A DNA stretch of 28,424 nt from DATCVA01 sp036567205 (lineage in GTDB: Bacteria > Pseudomonadota > Gammaproteobacteria > Burkholderiales > Burkholderiaceae_B). The notes under the pieces were generated by a model that was not told the origin of the DNA, made no database searches, and saw only the letters and a program-made list of their open reading frames with translations. Within the stretch, counting starts at the first letter, position 1; each line of letters opens with the position of its first letter. A program made the translations under genes and the position numbers. Positions 7,795 through 15,705 of the stretch are shown in pieces. The stretch lies in NCBI GenBank assembly GCA_036567205.1, contig DATCVA010000335.1, positions 1 to 28,424 of the forward strand, in the 5' to 3' direction.

Positions 7795-8115
7795 AGGAAT
7801 TATGCCTTACTGGTATCGCCGCTAACAACGCATTGACCCAACACATTTTTAATATATCTTTGATATATAGAAGTTTATGCCCGACTTAAGCAAAAATGAT
7901 ACTAAACCTGCACGCTTTTTGGTAAGTAAAGATATGTCGAAGGACGTATCGCTAAAGAAAAACTCCGGCTCTTGAAGGCCACGCTGGAAGGGGGATAAAA
8001 ATATGCGATGAGATTCAATCTTAATTAAAGTTCCAAAAAAATGCACAAAAAAAAGCATTAATACATTTAGCCCATATACTTTATACGGCCAACCAAGATG
8101 CGTAACAGAACAACT
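7795..8115. other. AT-rich intergenic stretch upstream of the oxygenase-like gene
   Basis: This 321-bp gap is much richer in A/T than the flanking genes. It holds a small dyad, ATATATC-TTT-GATATAT at 7852-7868. On the minus strand there is a possible promoter for the oxygenase-like gene: TTGCTT, 18 bp, TATATA. A terminator-like structure at 8034-8059 is listed separately. A 69-codon minus-strand frame (7849-8058) has no ribosome site and looks fortuitous. Confidence 0.45.
8034..8059 (-). terminator. Possible rho-independent terminator for the leftward catabolic array
   Basis: Read leftward, AATGC (8059-8055) can pair with GCATT (8044-8040), and the stem is followed by a run of T (A-run at 8035-8041 on the plus strand). 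The stem is only 5 bp with a T-rich loop, so this is a weak candidate. It lies about 57 bp after the stop of the TRAP-type binding protein. Confidence 0.3.
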
Positions 8116-9039
8116 CTAGATGGCCACCTGATCTAAATAAGAAGACACAAGCTGCTTTGGCAGAAGCTTGCGCTTGCATTCGATAATGGAACGGGTCGCC
8201 TGGCGCATCGAACGAATATCCAGGTTTTGCCGCTCGATTACTTCAACCCCTTGACCGACAAGATGCTGCATTGAAACTTCATCCTCGTGTGCAGCCATTT
8301 CTCGCTGCAGCTGTGTTGAGTGCCTGGAGGCATCAAGCAGTGCATCTTGCTGGCGAGGTGCCAGGCCTGCAAACCACGCCTTGTTGCATACCAGTAATAG
8401 AACTCCGAAAATGTGCCCCGTCATGCTTACATAGGGGTGATGGCGCCAAAGACCGAAATTCACAAAATTGGTCAAGGGGTTTTCCTGTGCATCGACCTCG
8501 CGCGACTGCACCATGCGCACCAAATCTTTTACATCTGTTGTTTTAGGTGTGAACCCCATCGCAGCCAGGGCGTCGCGATACCCCGCACTGTCCAACGTAC
8601 GTATCGTCAGGCCCTTACAATCTTGCGCGCTCATAATCGGGCGCACGCCATTTGAAATATGGCGAAACCCATTGTCCCAATACCCTAAAACCTTATAGCC
8701 CGTCTGCTGCTCAAGCATAAATGTCAGATAGCGGCCGGCATCGCCATCCAGGGCAAGCAAAGCAGCACCACGATCGCCGACGCAAAATGGCAAATCAAGC
8801 GCAGCCAGATCAGGAACCCTTGCTGATAAATAACCCGATGCTATGTAGCATACTTGCCGCGCCCCAGAGTCGACACTGCGATACATCGACGCGGAAGTCT
8901 CACCCGACAGCGTAACATCGTACTCGGCTTGCACCTCCCAATCTGGCTCTAGCGCAGTCATTCTGTCAACCAGAGCCTGGATGGAGCGGGTCAAGATGGA
9001 TGCGCTTCCCTGATAGCCTGCTATATGAACTGGCGGCAT
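8116..9039 (-). CDS. TRAP-type (DctP-like) substrate-binding protein lacking a signal peptide
   Basis: The 307-aa sequence follows the DctP fold: an early strand VHIAGYQGSA, then GYWDNGFRHISNGVRPI and DCKGLTIRTLDS, where R147 occupies the carboxylate-binding arginine position. VDAQENPLTNF with N187 and VLLLVCNKAWFAGL complete the picture. It begins directly at what should be the mature N terminus (MPPVHIAG). The frame upstream is closed by a stop three codons before the ATG, so a missed signal peptide is excluded. The ATG follows AGGA and lies 18 bp after the stop of the preceding Bug gene. No DctQ or DctM membrane subunit is present. Unless exported otherwise, the protein would stay in the cytoplasm, perhaps as a ligand-sequestering or sensing protein. 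Loss of function after signal loss is the alternative. Confidence 0.82.
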   Translation of the reverse strand: MPPVHIAGYQGSASILTRSIQALVDRMTALEPDWEVQAEYDVTLSGETSASMYRSVDSGARQVCYIASGYLSARVPDLAALDLPFCVGDRGAALLALDGDAGRYLTFMLEQQTGYKVLGYWDNGFRHISNGVRPIMSAQDCKGLTIRTLDSAGYRDALAAMGFTPKTTDVKDLVRMVQSREVDAQENPLTNFVNFGLWRHHPYVSMTGHIFGVLLLVCNKAWFAGLAPRQQDALLDASRHSTQLQREMAAHEDEVSMQHLVGQGVEVIERQNLDIRSMRQATRSIIECKRKLLPKQLVSSYLDQVAI

Positions 9040-9057
9040 AGTAAGTTAGTCCTAATG

Positions 9058-10038
9058 TCACACTTGCTGGATGTTGGCGTCCTTAACAATTTTCTTCCAC
9101 TTCGCGTAGTCCTCTTTTACTATTTTGGACAATTGCTCCGGGGTTCGCGGCCAGGGATCCAGGCCGGCGTTGACGAGCTGCGTCTGCAGCGCCTGATCAT
9201 TAACAACGGCCTTCGCCTGTTTACGTAAAACCGCTACGATGTCGGACGGCACATCTTTTTGCGCAAATAAGCTGACCCACGATGAATACTCATACCCGGA
9301 AACGCCCTGTTCATTCAGGGTAGGGATATCCGGATACTGTGAATGCCTTTCCAGCCCGCAGTAACCGATCAGACGGACGCGTCCGTCGGCCAGAAAAGGC
9401 TTTGCCAGCGATAAAGCCATAGACATCACGCCCACTTCGCGGGCCGCTACAGCCAACGCGGCCTGGCTGGCTCCGCGATAAGGTACGTGAAGCAGTTTCA
9501 CCCCGGTAATAGAGCAAAACATTTCCGTCGCAAGATGCTGCGGGCTGCCAACAGCACCCGACGAGTAACTGATGTGGCCAGGACTCTGACGTGCCTGCTC
9601 TACAAGGTCTTTGATAGACTTGATCGACGAATCGCCCGGGACCGCAAAAAAGGTAGGTATATTGGCAATACCTGCGATGGGCACAAACTCTGTACGAGTG
9701 TCGATTTTGACGTGTTGCGGCTGCAGGTGCGGCAGTATCGTAAGAATACTGTTGTTCAACGCGGCAATGGTCTGCCCATCGGGCTTGGCCCGAGACAAGC
9801 GCTCGAGCCCGACCACGCCTGCAGCCGAGGCCAGGTTTTCAACAACGAAGTTTGCAGCCATGCGCGACGCAAGACCGGTGACGGCATGGCGCACGGCAAC
9901 ATCCGATGCACTGCCGGCCTGCAGCGGCAAAACGACAGTCACAGGTCCCGAAGGGTAGTTCTTGCCGAAAACCGGTGCGGCCAAAACAGCCGATCCGCAA
10001 GTAGCGATACCGGCACGAATAAAGTCTCTTCTTAACAT
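9058..10038 (-). CDS. Bug-family (TctC-like) substrate-binding protein with Tat-like signal
   Basis: This 326-aa protein begins MLRRDFIRAGIATCGSAVLA, an N-region with the twin arginine and RRDFI pattern of Tat signals ahead of a short hydrophobic stretch; cleavage near APVFG-KNYPSGP is likely. The mature part follows the family: PVTVVLPLQAGSASDVAVRH, ISYSSGAVGSPQHLATEM and VKLLHVPYRGASQAAL. A strong AAGGAGA precedes the ATG. It lies 58 bp after the FAH hydrolase gene and 18 bp before the TRAP-type binding protein gene, so these are likely one transcript. It is probably a periplasmic binding protein for the acid degraded by this operon. It is close in style to the Bug protein at 11577-12542 (shared SSG.GSPQH segment), suggesting a duplicated and diverged pair. 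Confidence 0.92.
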   Translation of the reverse strand: MLRRDFIRAGIATCGSAVLAAPVFGKNYPSGPVTVVLPLQAGSASDVAVRHAVTGLASRMAANFVVENLASAAGVVGLERLSRAKPDGQTIAALNNSILTILPHLQPQHVKIDTRTEFVPIAGIANIPTFFAVPGDSSIKSIKDLVEQARQSPGHISYSSGAVGSPQHLATEMFCSITGVKLLHVPYRGASQAALAVAAREVGVMSMALSLAKPFLADGRVRLIGYCGLERHSQYPDIPTLNEQGVSGYEYSSWVSLFAQKDVPSDIVAVLRKQAKAVVNDQALQTQLVNAGLDPWPRTPEQLSKIVKEDYAKWKKIVKDANIQQV

Positions 10039-10096
10039 GCTTGTCTCCTTGTTCTAATAGTTTTTGCTGCAAAGACTGCTGAAAAGACTACGTAAC

Positions 10097-10816
10097 CTAC
10101 CTTACACGCACACTGAATTGGGCGACCCCGTCGACCGATGCGGTCAGCAGGTCGGAGCGCACCACCGGACCAACCCCTGAAGGCGTGCCCGTGAAAATAA
10201 GATCGCCCGGTTGCAGGGTAAAAAGCGTGCTTAGATAGGCGATAGTCTCGGGAACATTCCAAATCAGATCGGCCAGATCGCCAAGCTGCCGTACCTGGCC
10301 ATTAACCTCGAGTTTCACCGTGCCTTTGGATGGATGCCCGATACTGGATGCAGGGGCCACGGCGGAACACGGCGCGGAACCGTCAAACGCCTTGCCAGTG
10401 TCCCAGGGGCGCCCTAATTTCTTGGCCTCGCCCTGCAAGTCGCGACGCGTCATGTCCAGGCCGACGGCATAGCCATAGATGTGCTCCAGCGCTTTATCGG
10501 CATCGATATTGGCACCGCCCCGCCCCAATGCAACAACCAGCTCTACCTCGTGATGGACATCGTTCGTTAAACTGGGATAGAGGAAATCACCCCCGTCCGC
10601 CACAATGGAACTGGCCGGCTTCATGAAGAAGAAAGGCGGCTCGCGGTTAGGGTCGTGGCCCATTTCACGTGCATGATCGGCATAATTGCGCCCGACACAA
10701 AAAATACGGTTTACCGGAAACCGTGCTGTATTGTCCACGACGGGCAAGGTGACAGGAAGAGCCGGAGCCTGCACATAGGCGGGCTCTTGTACCGACTGCT
10801 CGGATGCTACGTTCAT
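10097..10816 (-). CDS. Fumarylacetoacetate hydrolase (FAH) family protein
   Basis: The 239-aa length fits the short FAH proteins (fumarylpyruvate hydrolase / acylpyruvase type). RIFCVGRNYADHAREMG, FFFMKPASSIV and the metal site HHEVELVVALG (E90, E92) with GYAVGLDMTRRDLQ (D121) are all present. KLGRPWDTGKAFDGSAP, GDLADLIWNVPETIAYLS and GDLIFTGTPSGVGPV follow. Family members cleave C-C bonds in beta-diketo acids or decarboxylate or hydrate related oxo acids, using a divalent metal. The ATG follows AAGGA and overlaps the VOC stop by ATGA, so the two are coupled. Next to a VOC protein, a hydrolytic step after ring cleavage is plausible; the exact substrate is not known. Confidence 0.93.
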   Translation of the reverse strand: MNVASEQSVQEPAYVQAPALPVTLPVVDNTARFPVNRIFCVGRNYADHAREMGHDPNREPPFFFMKPASSIVADGGDFLYPSLTNDVHHEVELVVALGRGGANIDADKALEHIYGYAVGLDMTRRDLQGEAKKLGRPWDTGKAFDGSAPCSAVAPASSIGHPSKGTVKLEVNGQVRQLGDLADLIWNVPETIAYLSTLFTLQPGDLIFTGTPSGVGPVVRSDLLTASVDGVAQFSVRVR

Positions 10817-11370
10817 ACTATTTCCTTAAAGTGGTTTGTTTTGCCTTCAGCCCCTGCTATTGCGGTGATGTCGGCGGTTGGTTTTTCGTTCTCGCCCGTG
10901 TCTGTCCAGCTGGGTACGCGCCCCATGCGCGCAGCCTCATGCCAGGCGAAGTTCAATTCTACTTTTATCCCATTGATGGGCTCTCGCATGAACAACTGGT
11001 ACAGATTGGAGTTATGCGCCTTGCGTTCGCTGAACTCCACGCCGTTCTCGGTTAATCGCTGAATAAACTCTTCGAGTCCATCGCAATTAAGGCAAATATG
11101 ATCAATGCGTCCTGAACCCGGTGCGCCGGCCGCAGAGTAGTCCGTACCCTGTTTATCGCCGGGCGTTTTTAAGTAATTGTCCTGATGTTCAGAGTGACGG
11201 GCCTTACCAATATGGATGACATCTTGATCTCCTATGTACAGCCAGTGCACTGGAAAGCCGAACTCCGGGTGATCGCCATTTCGAAAACCGAGGTTATCGC
11301 AGAACCAGTCTCGTGTAGCGTCCGGATCGTGAGTAAGAATCAGAAAATGCTCCAGGAATCTAAGACCCAT
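10813..11370 (-). CDS. VOC-superfamily (glyoxalase / extradiol dioxygenase-like) protein
   Basis: I start at the ATG at 11370 (185 aa), which follows AAGGAG and gives the normal VOC beginning MGLRFLEHFLILTHD; the longer frame from 11424 adds 18 residues with no ribosome site. Two paired beta-alpha-beta-beta-beta modules are visible. Likely metal ligands are H8 in FLEHF, H91 in GRIDHICLNC and E138 in GIKVELNF, the spacing expected of this fold. Members include glyoxalase I, ring-cleaving dioxygenases, epimerases and resistance proteins. Coupling by ATGA to an FAH-family hydrolase gene favours a metal-dependent cleavage or isomerisation step whose product the hydrolase uses. A repeat element and about 100 bp separate it from the upstream Bug gene. 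Confidence 0.88.
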   Translation of the reverse strand: MGLRFLEHFLILTHDPDATRDWFCDNLGFRNGDHPEFGFPVHWLYIGDQDVIHIGKARHSEHQDNYLKTPGDKQGTDYSAAGAPGSGRIDHICLNCDGLEEFIQRLTENGVEFSERKAHNSNLYQLFMREPINGIKVELNFAWHEAARMGRVPSWTDTGENEKPTADITAIAGAEGKTNHFKEIV

Positions 11371-11474
11371 GCCTGCTCCTTCGTCAACAGGTTGTATGTG
11401 TTCAGTGCATCGTTTCAAGAGCACTTGCCAAGCGCCGGGCCCGACAACCCGACACTTGAGCCTTCGCTTTGCCT

Positions 11475-11577
11475 ATTCCATCGCCAAATCAATTGCGAAC
11501 ACGACTGGCAAAACGCAGACAGACCATTTGTACGGCTGCTGCGCCGACACAGTCCACAGTTAATTTAGAAAGGGAAT
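11475..11577 (-). repeat. ~103-bp palindromic repeat, copy directly after a Bug gene stop codon
   Basis: Read leftward, the element starts on the last base of the TAA of the Bug gene (11577) and runs 103 bp, exactly the length of the copy at 21149-21251. Its ends, ATTCCATCGCCAAATCAA on the plus strand and TTAATTTAGAAAGGGAAT at the other end, form an imperfect inverted repeat. Inside are the shared blocks CTGTGTCGGC, GCCGTACAAA, CTGTCTGCG, CGTGTT and GCAATTGATTTG. A mini-stem CGGC-GCAGCA-GCCG is present. By eye it is roughly three quarters identical to the 21149 copy. Confidence 0.72.
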
Positions 11578-12542
11578 TAATTGGCGACAATGCCTGCCTC
11601 TTTGATCAGTTTTCCGTAGCGGGCCAGTTGATCACGCGTTGCCGTTCCCAGCTCTTCCGCCGTCGTACCGCGCGGCGTAAGACCCAGAACGCCGAACTTC
11701 TCGATAAGCTCTGGATCCTTCAAAGCCTTTTTAACTTCGGCATTCAGGTAGGCGATGATTTCTTTGGGAGTGCCGGCCGGCGCAACCACGGTAAACCAGG
11801 AGTTAAAGGAAAAACCCTTCAAACCCGACTCGGACACCGTCGGCACCTTGGGATACTGCGGCATACGCTCTGGAGTGGCCACGGCAATCAATCTAAGCTT
11901 GTCGCCGGCAACCAGCGAGGTTACCGTGGCAAGCCCCTGCAACCCCAGCGGAACCTCTTCGGCAGCGATACCAATGGCGGCCTGCGAAGCGCCTTTATAT
12001 GGCACATGCAGCATGCTGACCCCGGCGTTGGAAGCAAACAGCGCCATCGCAATATGTTGAGGGCTGCCTATTCCGCCTGAACTGTAATCAACCTTGCCCG
12101 GTTTGGCCTTGGCGGCGCTAATCACTTCGGCGGCCGACTTATAGGGCGAATTCAGCGAGGCAACCAAGCCCCATTCAACCGTGGCCACCAGCGACACCGG
12201 ATCAAAATCTTTCAAAATATCCCAGGGCAGGTTGGACTGAACATTAGGCAGCATGGTCATAATGCTGTCATTAAAGCCGCCGATCGTATAACCGTCGGGC
12301 GCTGATTTCGCCACCCGCGCCGCGCCGATCTGACCGGAAGCTCCGGGCTGATTTTCGACCACGATGGATTGCCCCATATTGAGCGACATTTTTTGCGCCA
12401 GTATGCGTGCCGCGTTGTCAACGGCGCTTCCTGCCGCCAGTGGAACGACCATCCGTATCGGTTTATCGGGATAAGCCGCCTGAGCCTGTGCGGCAACGGA
12501 ACTGAGTGCGATGAAGGCAACTGCACTAATAGAGCGATACAT
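11577..12542 (-). CDS. Bug-family (TctC-like) substrate-binding protein
   Basis: This 321-aa protein has a classical Sec signal (SAVAFIALSSVAAQAQA) cleaved before AYPDKPIRMVVPLAAGSAVD. VDYSSGGIGSPQHIAMALF and VSMLHVPYKGASQAAIG mark the Bug fold. The ATG follows GGAG. It sits 60 bp after the cupin gene in the leftward ldh-aldh-cupin operon, so its ligand is probably the substrate of those enzymes. There is no membrane permease nearby. A palindromic repeat element begins at its stop codon and may end or attenuate the transcript before the VOC and FAH genes. Confidence 0.93.
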   Translation of the reverse strand: MYRSISAVAFIALSSVAAQAQAAYPDKPIRMVVPLAAGSAVDNAARILAQKMSLNMGQSIVVENQPGASGQIGAARVAKSAPDGYTIGGFNDSIMTMLPNVQSNLPWDILKDFDPVSLVATVEWGLVASLNSPYKSAAEVISAAKAKPGKVDYSSGGIGSPQHIAMALFASNAGVSMLHVPYKGASQAAIGIAAEEVPLGLQGLATVTSLVAGDKLRLIAVATPERMPQYPKVPTVSESGLKGFSFNSWFTVVAPAGTPKEIIAYLNAEVKKALKDPELIEKFGVLGLTPRGTTAEELGTATRDQLARYGKLIKEAGIVAN

Positions 12543-12602
12543 GGCCGGTCTCCAGATTATTATGATTTACGGTGTATTTCTTCAGCAACGAAGCGATCGG
12601 TC

Positions 12603-13013
12603 TTACTGATTGTGCTCTGCAGACACAGGACGAGTTTCACCTGTTTCAAGCAATGTCCGGGTTGCCGCTGGCGACGCATAAATCCATAGTATTTTCATTG
12701 GATTATTGGGCGACATATTACGAAAGCGATGCGGGATGTTGGGCGGTATCCATGTCGTATCAAACGGCTTGAGCTCATGCTCCTGGCCTTCGATATCAAG
12801 AATTGCATGCCCCTCGAGCAGCATCACGCTTTCCTCGCAGTTATGGCTATGAAACGGAATTGCCGTTCCGGGCGCGAACTCGGTAATGCCATTGATAAAT
12901 GAAGCAGCGCCGATACTGGGCACGACCAGCGGCGTGGTCCGGGCTCCGCCGCCCCGGTCATGGCTTTTAATTTGATCGGGGCGCAGCACCACGGGGACGC
13001 GTTTTGAATGCAT
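12603..13013 (-). CDS. Small single-domain cupin protein
   Basis: This 136-aa protein has an exact cupin motif 1: G49, five residues, H55-S-H57, three residues, E61, six residues, G68 (in GTAIPFHSHNCEESVMLLEG). Motif 2 is P-N-I-P-H95-R-F-R-N99. The four ligands H55, H57, E61 and H95 should hold one metal. The ATG follows TAGGAG and lies 26 bp after the aldehyde dehydrogenase stop, so it belongs to that operon. Small cupins serve as dioxygenases, isomerases, decarboxylases or binding proteins. The neighbourhood suggests an enzymatic or accessory role in the same catabolic route, but no specific reaction can be assigned. Confidence 0.88.
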   Translation of the reverse strand: MHSKRVPVVLRPDQIKSHDRGGGARTTPLVVPSIGAASFINGITEFAPGTAIPFHSHNCEESVMLLEGHAILDIEGQEHELKPFDTTWIPPNIPHRFRNMSPNNPMKILWIYASPAATRTLLETGETRPVSAEHNQ

Positions 13014-13039
13014 TTTCAGACTCCTAAGTGCAATAACCG

Positions 13040-14416
13040 TTATGCCGGCCGGTTGGGGCCGGTCCAGACAGTTTTAATATTGGTGAACTCGTGCAGGCCG
13101 AACATGCCGAGCTCGCGGCCGTAACCTGATTGTTTGGTGCCGCCGAAAGGCAAGCGCGGATCGGATGCAACCATGCCATTGACAAACACCGAGCCAGCTT
13201 CAATTTCGTGTGAAAGCGTTTGTGCACGAGCCAGATCGGTAGTCCAAAGCGCAGCGCCCAGGCCAAAATCCGTACTGTTGGCAATCTTGATCGCTTCATG
13301 GGCGTCGCGTACCCTAAGTATGGCTGCGACGGGGCCAAACGTTTCCTCGCGCGCCGCAGTCATGGTGGACGTCACGTGATCCAGCACGGTGGGTTGGTAA
13401 AACGCGCCTTTGCCTTCCAGCGGGGCACCGCCCATTAGTAGCCTGGCGCCCTGGGCAACCGTTGCCTGTACCTGAGCGTGCAGATCATCACGCAAATTAA
13501 GACGAGCCATGGACCCCATGGTAGTGGCAGCTTGCAGCGGATCGCCCATTACCAGCCGGGCCGTGAAATGACAAAAAGCGTCGACAAAAGCCTGGGCCAC
13601 GGACTCTTCAACAATAAACCGCTTGGCCGATATACAACTTTGGCCGGCATTCTGGAAACGCGCCTTCACGGCGGTGGCCGCCGCTTGCTCGATGTCGGCA
13701 TCGGCCAGCACAATGAAAGGATCGGAGCCGCCCAGCTCGAGCACCTGTTTTTTAAGCGCCTGCCCGGCTTGTGCCGCAATCATTCTTCCCACCGGCGTCG
13801 ATCCGGTAAACGTAACCGCGGCAATACGCGGGTCGTTAATAAGGGGAGCGACCGCAGACGAATCGACCATTAATGCCGTGAAAATCCCCTCGGGCAGTCC
13901 GGCCTTCAGAAAGATTTGTTGTAGCGCCAGCGCACATTGCGGCACGTTGCTGGCATGTTTAAGCACCAGGCCGTTGCCTCCGGCCAGCACCGGCGCGGCC
14001 GCTCGCATGACTTGCCAAAACGGGTAATTCCAGGGCATGACAGCCAGTACCAATCCAATCGGATCATAAACGATGCGACTATCGCTGGCGCTGCTGGGGA
14101 CGACGTCGTCTTGCAGGAAGCGCGGGGCCTGATCTGCGTAAAAATCGAAGTTCGTGGCGCATTTTTCGACTTCGGCACGCGACTCAGTAATCGTCTTGCC
14201 CATTTCAAGCGTGATGATTCGCGCATAGTCGCCGGCGTTGTCGCGCAACGTAGCGGCGACTTGTCGAAGCAAGAGCATTCTTTCGGAAATGGCAAGCGCC
14301 GCCCAGCGCTTTTGAGTTTGTGACGCGCGCTGCAGGCGCTGTTCAATTTCGTCGCCTGAGTGCGGCGGATACTGGGCCAGCATTTGCTGCGTGGCCGGGT
14401 TGAATGATTCGATCAT
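13040..14416 (-). CDS. NAD(P)-dependent aldehyde dehydrogenase, succinate-semialdehyde dehydrogenase-like
   Basis: The 458-aa length and the opening IESFNPATQQMLAQY match the shorter Sad/YneI-type branch rather than the about 480-aa GabD branch. All catalytic parts are present: MPWNYPFWQ (N130), VTFTGSTPVGR, LELGGSD (general base E227), FQNAGQSCISAKRF (nucleophile C261), EETFGPVA and LPFGGTKQSGYGRELG. It should oxidise a semialdehyde or other aldehyde to the acid. The ATG overlaps the Ldh-family stop by ATGA and follows GGAG, so the two dehydrogenases are co-translated, which suggests consecutive oxidation steps. The true substrate may be another omega-semialdehyde or hydroxyaldehyde. Confidence 0.93.
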   Translation of the reverse strand: MIESFNPATQQMLAQYPPHSGDEIEQRLQRASQTQKRWAALAISERMLLLRQVAATLRDNAGDYARIITLEMGKTITESRAEVEKCATNFDFYADQAPRFLQDDVVPSSASDSRIVYDPIGLVLAVMPWNYPFWQVMRAAAPVLAGGNGLVLKHASNVPQCALALQQIFLKAGLPEGIFTALMVDSSAVAPLINDPRIAAVTFTGSTPVGRMIAAQAGQALKKQVLELGGSDPFIVLADADIEQAAATAVKARFQNAGQSCISAKRFIVEESVAQAFVDAFCHFTARLVMGDPLQAATTMGSMARLNLRDDLHAQVQATVAQGARLLMGGAPLEGKGAFYQPTVLDHVTSTMTAAREETFGPVAAILRVRDAHEAIKIANSTDFGLGAALWTTDLARAQTLSHEIEAGSVFVNGMVASDPRLPFGGTKQSGYGRELGMFGLHEFTNIKTVWTGPNRPA

Positions 14417-15492
14417 GCTGTCTCCATCAGGGACAATGCATCAATGCCCAGTTTTGATGCCAACTGGTTAAGTTCGGCGACCAGGTTTGCCGCAACGGGA
14501 ATACCGGTTTTCGAGTAGCGCGAGCGTTTCTCGTGGCTTTGTTCGCCTGGCAACCAGATACGTTCAACGCCCGGCAGGCGCGCGCTGTCGTGTATATCGC
14601 GTACCAGTTTGTCTATGGCAGCCTTGAAGTCGGCCGGATCTCCGAACGCTTTAATGTCGATTACCAGAATCGCCTGTCCGGTGTTCGTGGGCGTTTTGTG
14701 ATCGTTATTAAAGTCCACTACATCGCGCCCCATCGCTGCGCCGCCCAGTGTTCCGGCCAACAGCCCCACGATAAGTGCCAGACCGTAGCCTTTATGTTCG
14801 CCAATAGGCAGCAGAAAACCTTCATTGGACCGGGACGGGTCGAGCAGCGGCTTGCCCTGGCGGTCTATCATCCAGCCCTCTGGCATCATTTCGCCGCGCT
14901 TGGCTTTTGACTTGACCTTTCCATAGGACGTAACGGTTGTAGCCATGTCCAGCACCACAGGCGGCTCATCCCCTGCCGGAATCGCCGCGCTGATTGGATT
15001 CGTGGACAAAAGCATTTCTGTGCCGCCCCAGGGCGGAAGATGATTGGCACTGCCCACGGCAAAATACAGGCCCAGCATGTCGTGTTCCAGCGGTTTGCGC
15101 GCATACAGCGACGCCGGGCCAGCATGGTTGCTGTTACGCGTGTTGACCCACGCCACACCGCATGTACGGGCTTTCTCTATGGCCAGGTCTACAGCGCGCG
15201 AAACAACCAGATGCCCCATGCCATTGTCGCCATCAATAACGGCCATGGCTGCGCGTTCGCTTACTACCTGAATGTCGGGCTGTGTATTAATGCCCCCCGC
15301 CTGGATGCGTTTCACATATTGCGGCAGGCGGATTACGCCGTGGCCGTCAGAACCCTGCAGATCGGCCTGTGCCATAAGACCTGCCACGGTACTGGCATCT
15401 GCCGCAGGCAAGCCCGCGCTTGACAGAGCTGCGGCGATAAATTCGAATAAACGTTCCTGGCTGACGCTAGGCGTTGAGGCATGTGAAGTCAT
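14413..15492 (-). CDS. Ldh-family (type 2 malate/L-lactate/ureidoglycolate) NAD(P)-dependent dehydrogenase
   Basis: The 359-aa protein carries the family signatures: QGSDGHGVIRLPQYVKRI (H51, R55), NTRNSNHAGPASLYA with the conserved H123, and GGTEMLLSTNPISAAIPAG. LDMATTVTSYGKVK with D182 and GEHKGYGLALIVGLLAG (H233, K234) follow. This is a fold unrelated to the classical Rossmann-type lactate dehydrogenases; members reduce 2-oxo acids, imines or related substrates. The start ATG has no strong Shine-Dalgarno, but the N terminus is of normal length. It is the first gene of the leftward operon and is ATGA-coupled to the aldehyde dehydrogenase. An inverted repeat lies about 50 bp upstream, and the AraC regulator gene is just beyond. 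Confidence 0.92.
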   Translation of the reverse strand: MTSHASTPSVSQERLFEFIAAALSSAGLPAADASTVAGLMAQADLQGSDGHGVIRLPQYVKRIQAGGINTQPDIQVVSERAAMAVIDGDNGMGHLVVSRAVDLAIEKARTCGVAWVNTRNSNHAGPASLYARKPLEHDMLGLYFAVGSANHLPPWGGTEMLLSTNPISAAIPAGDEPPVVLDMATTVTSYGKVKSKAKRGEMMPEGWMIDRQGKPLLDPSRSNEGFLLPIGEHKGYGLALIVGLLAGTLGGAAMGRDVVDFNNDHKTPTNTGQAILVIDIKAFGDPADFKAAIDKLVRDIHDSARLPGVERIWLPGEQSHEKRSRYSKTGIPVAANLVAELNQLASKLGIDALSLMETA

Positions 15493-15539
15493 ATTTTAAG
15501 AAAATTAAATTGGCTCGTCGCGGAATGTCGATGCGATTG

Positions 15540-15563
15540 AACATTGCGTGTCAAAGCAATGTT
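15540..15563. promoter_or_regulatory. Inverted repeat upstream of the ldh-type operon
   Basis: AACATTGC at 15540-15547 and its exact reverse complement GCAATGTT at 15556-15563 are separated by 8 bp. The dyad is centred about 60 bp upstream of the dehydrogenase ATG, in the 213-bp gap to the AraC gene stop, so it could be an operator or an AraC-gene terminator stem. AraC-family proteins usually bind direct repeats, so a link to that regulator is not assured. Confidence 0.35.
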
Positions 15564-15705
15564 GTTAACTTTCTTATGTTAAGTGCACCACACCCGCTGG
15601 CAAGTGACTCGATTACGGGATAGCTGGAGAAATCCATCACACTAGGGGAAAACACCCTGACAGGAAGCAACGCCGGCGCAGTTCAGGGCTGATCTGGAAA
15701 TGGAA

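Noticed and set aside
7849..8058. 69-codon minus-strand frame in the AT-rich gap before the oxygenase-like gene
   Set aside because: No ribosome site, low-complexity AT-driven composition, and a terminator-like A-run lies within its start region; no recognisable domain.
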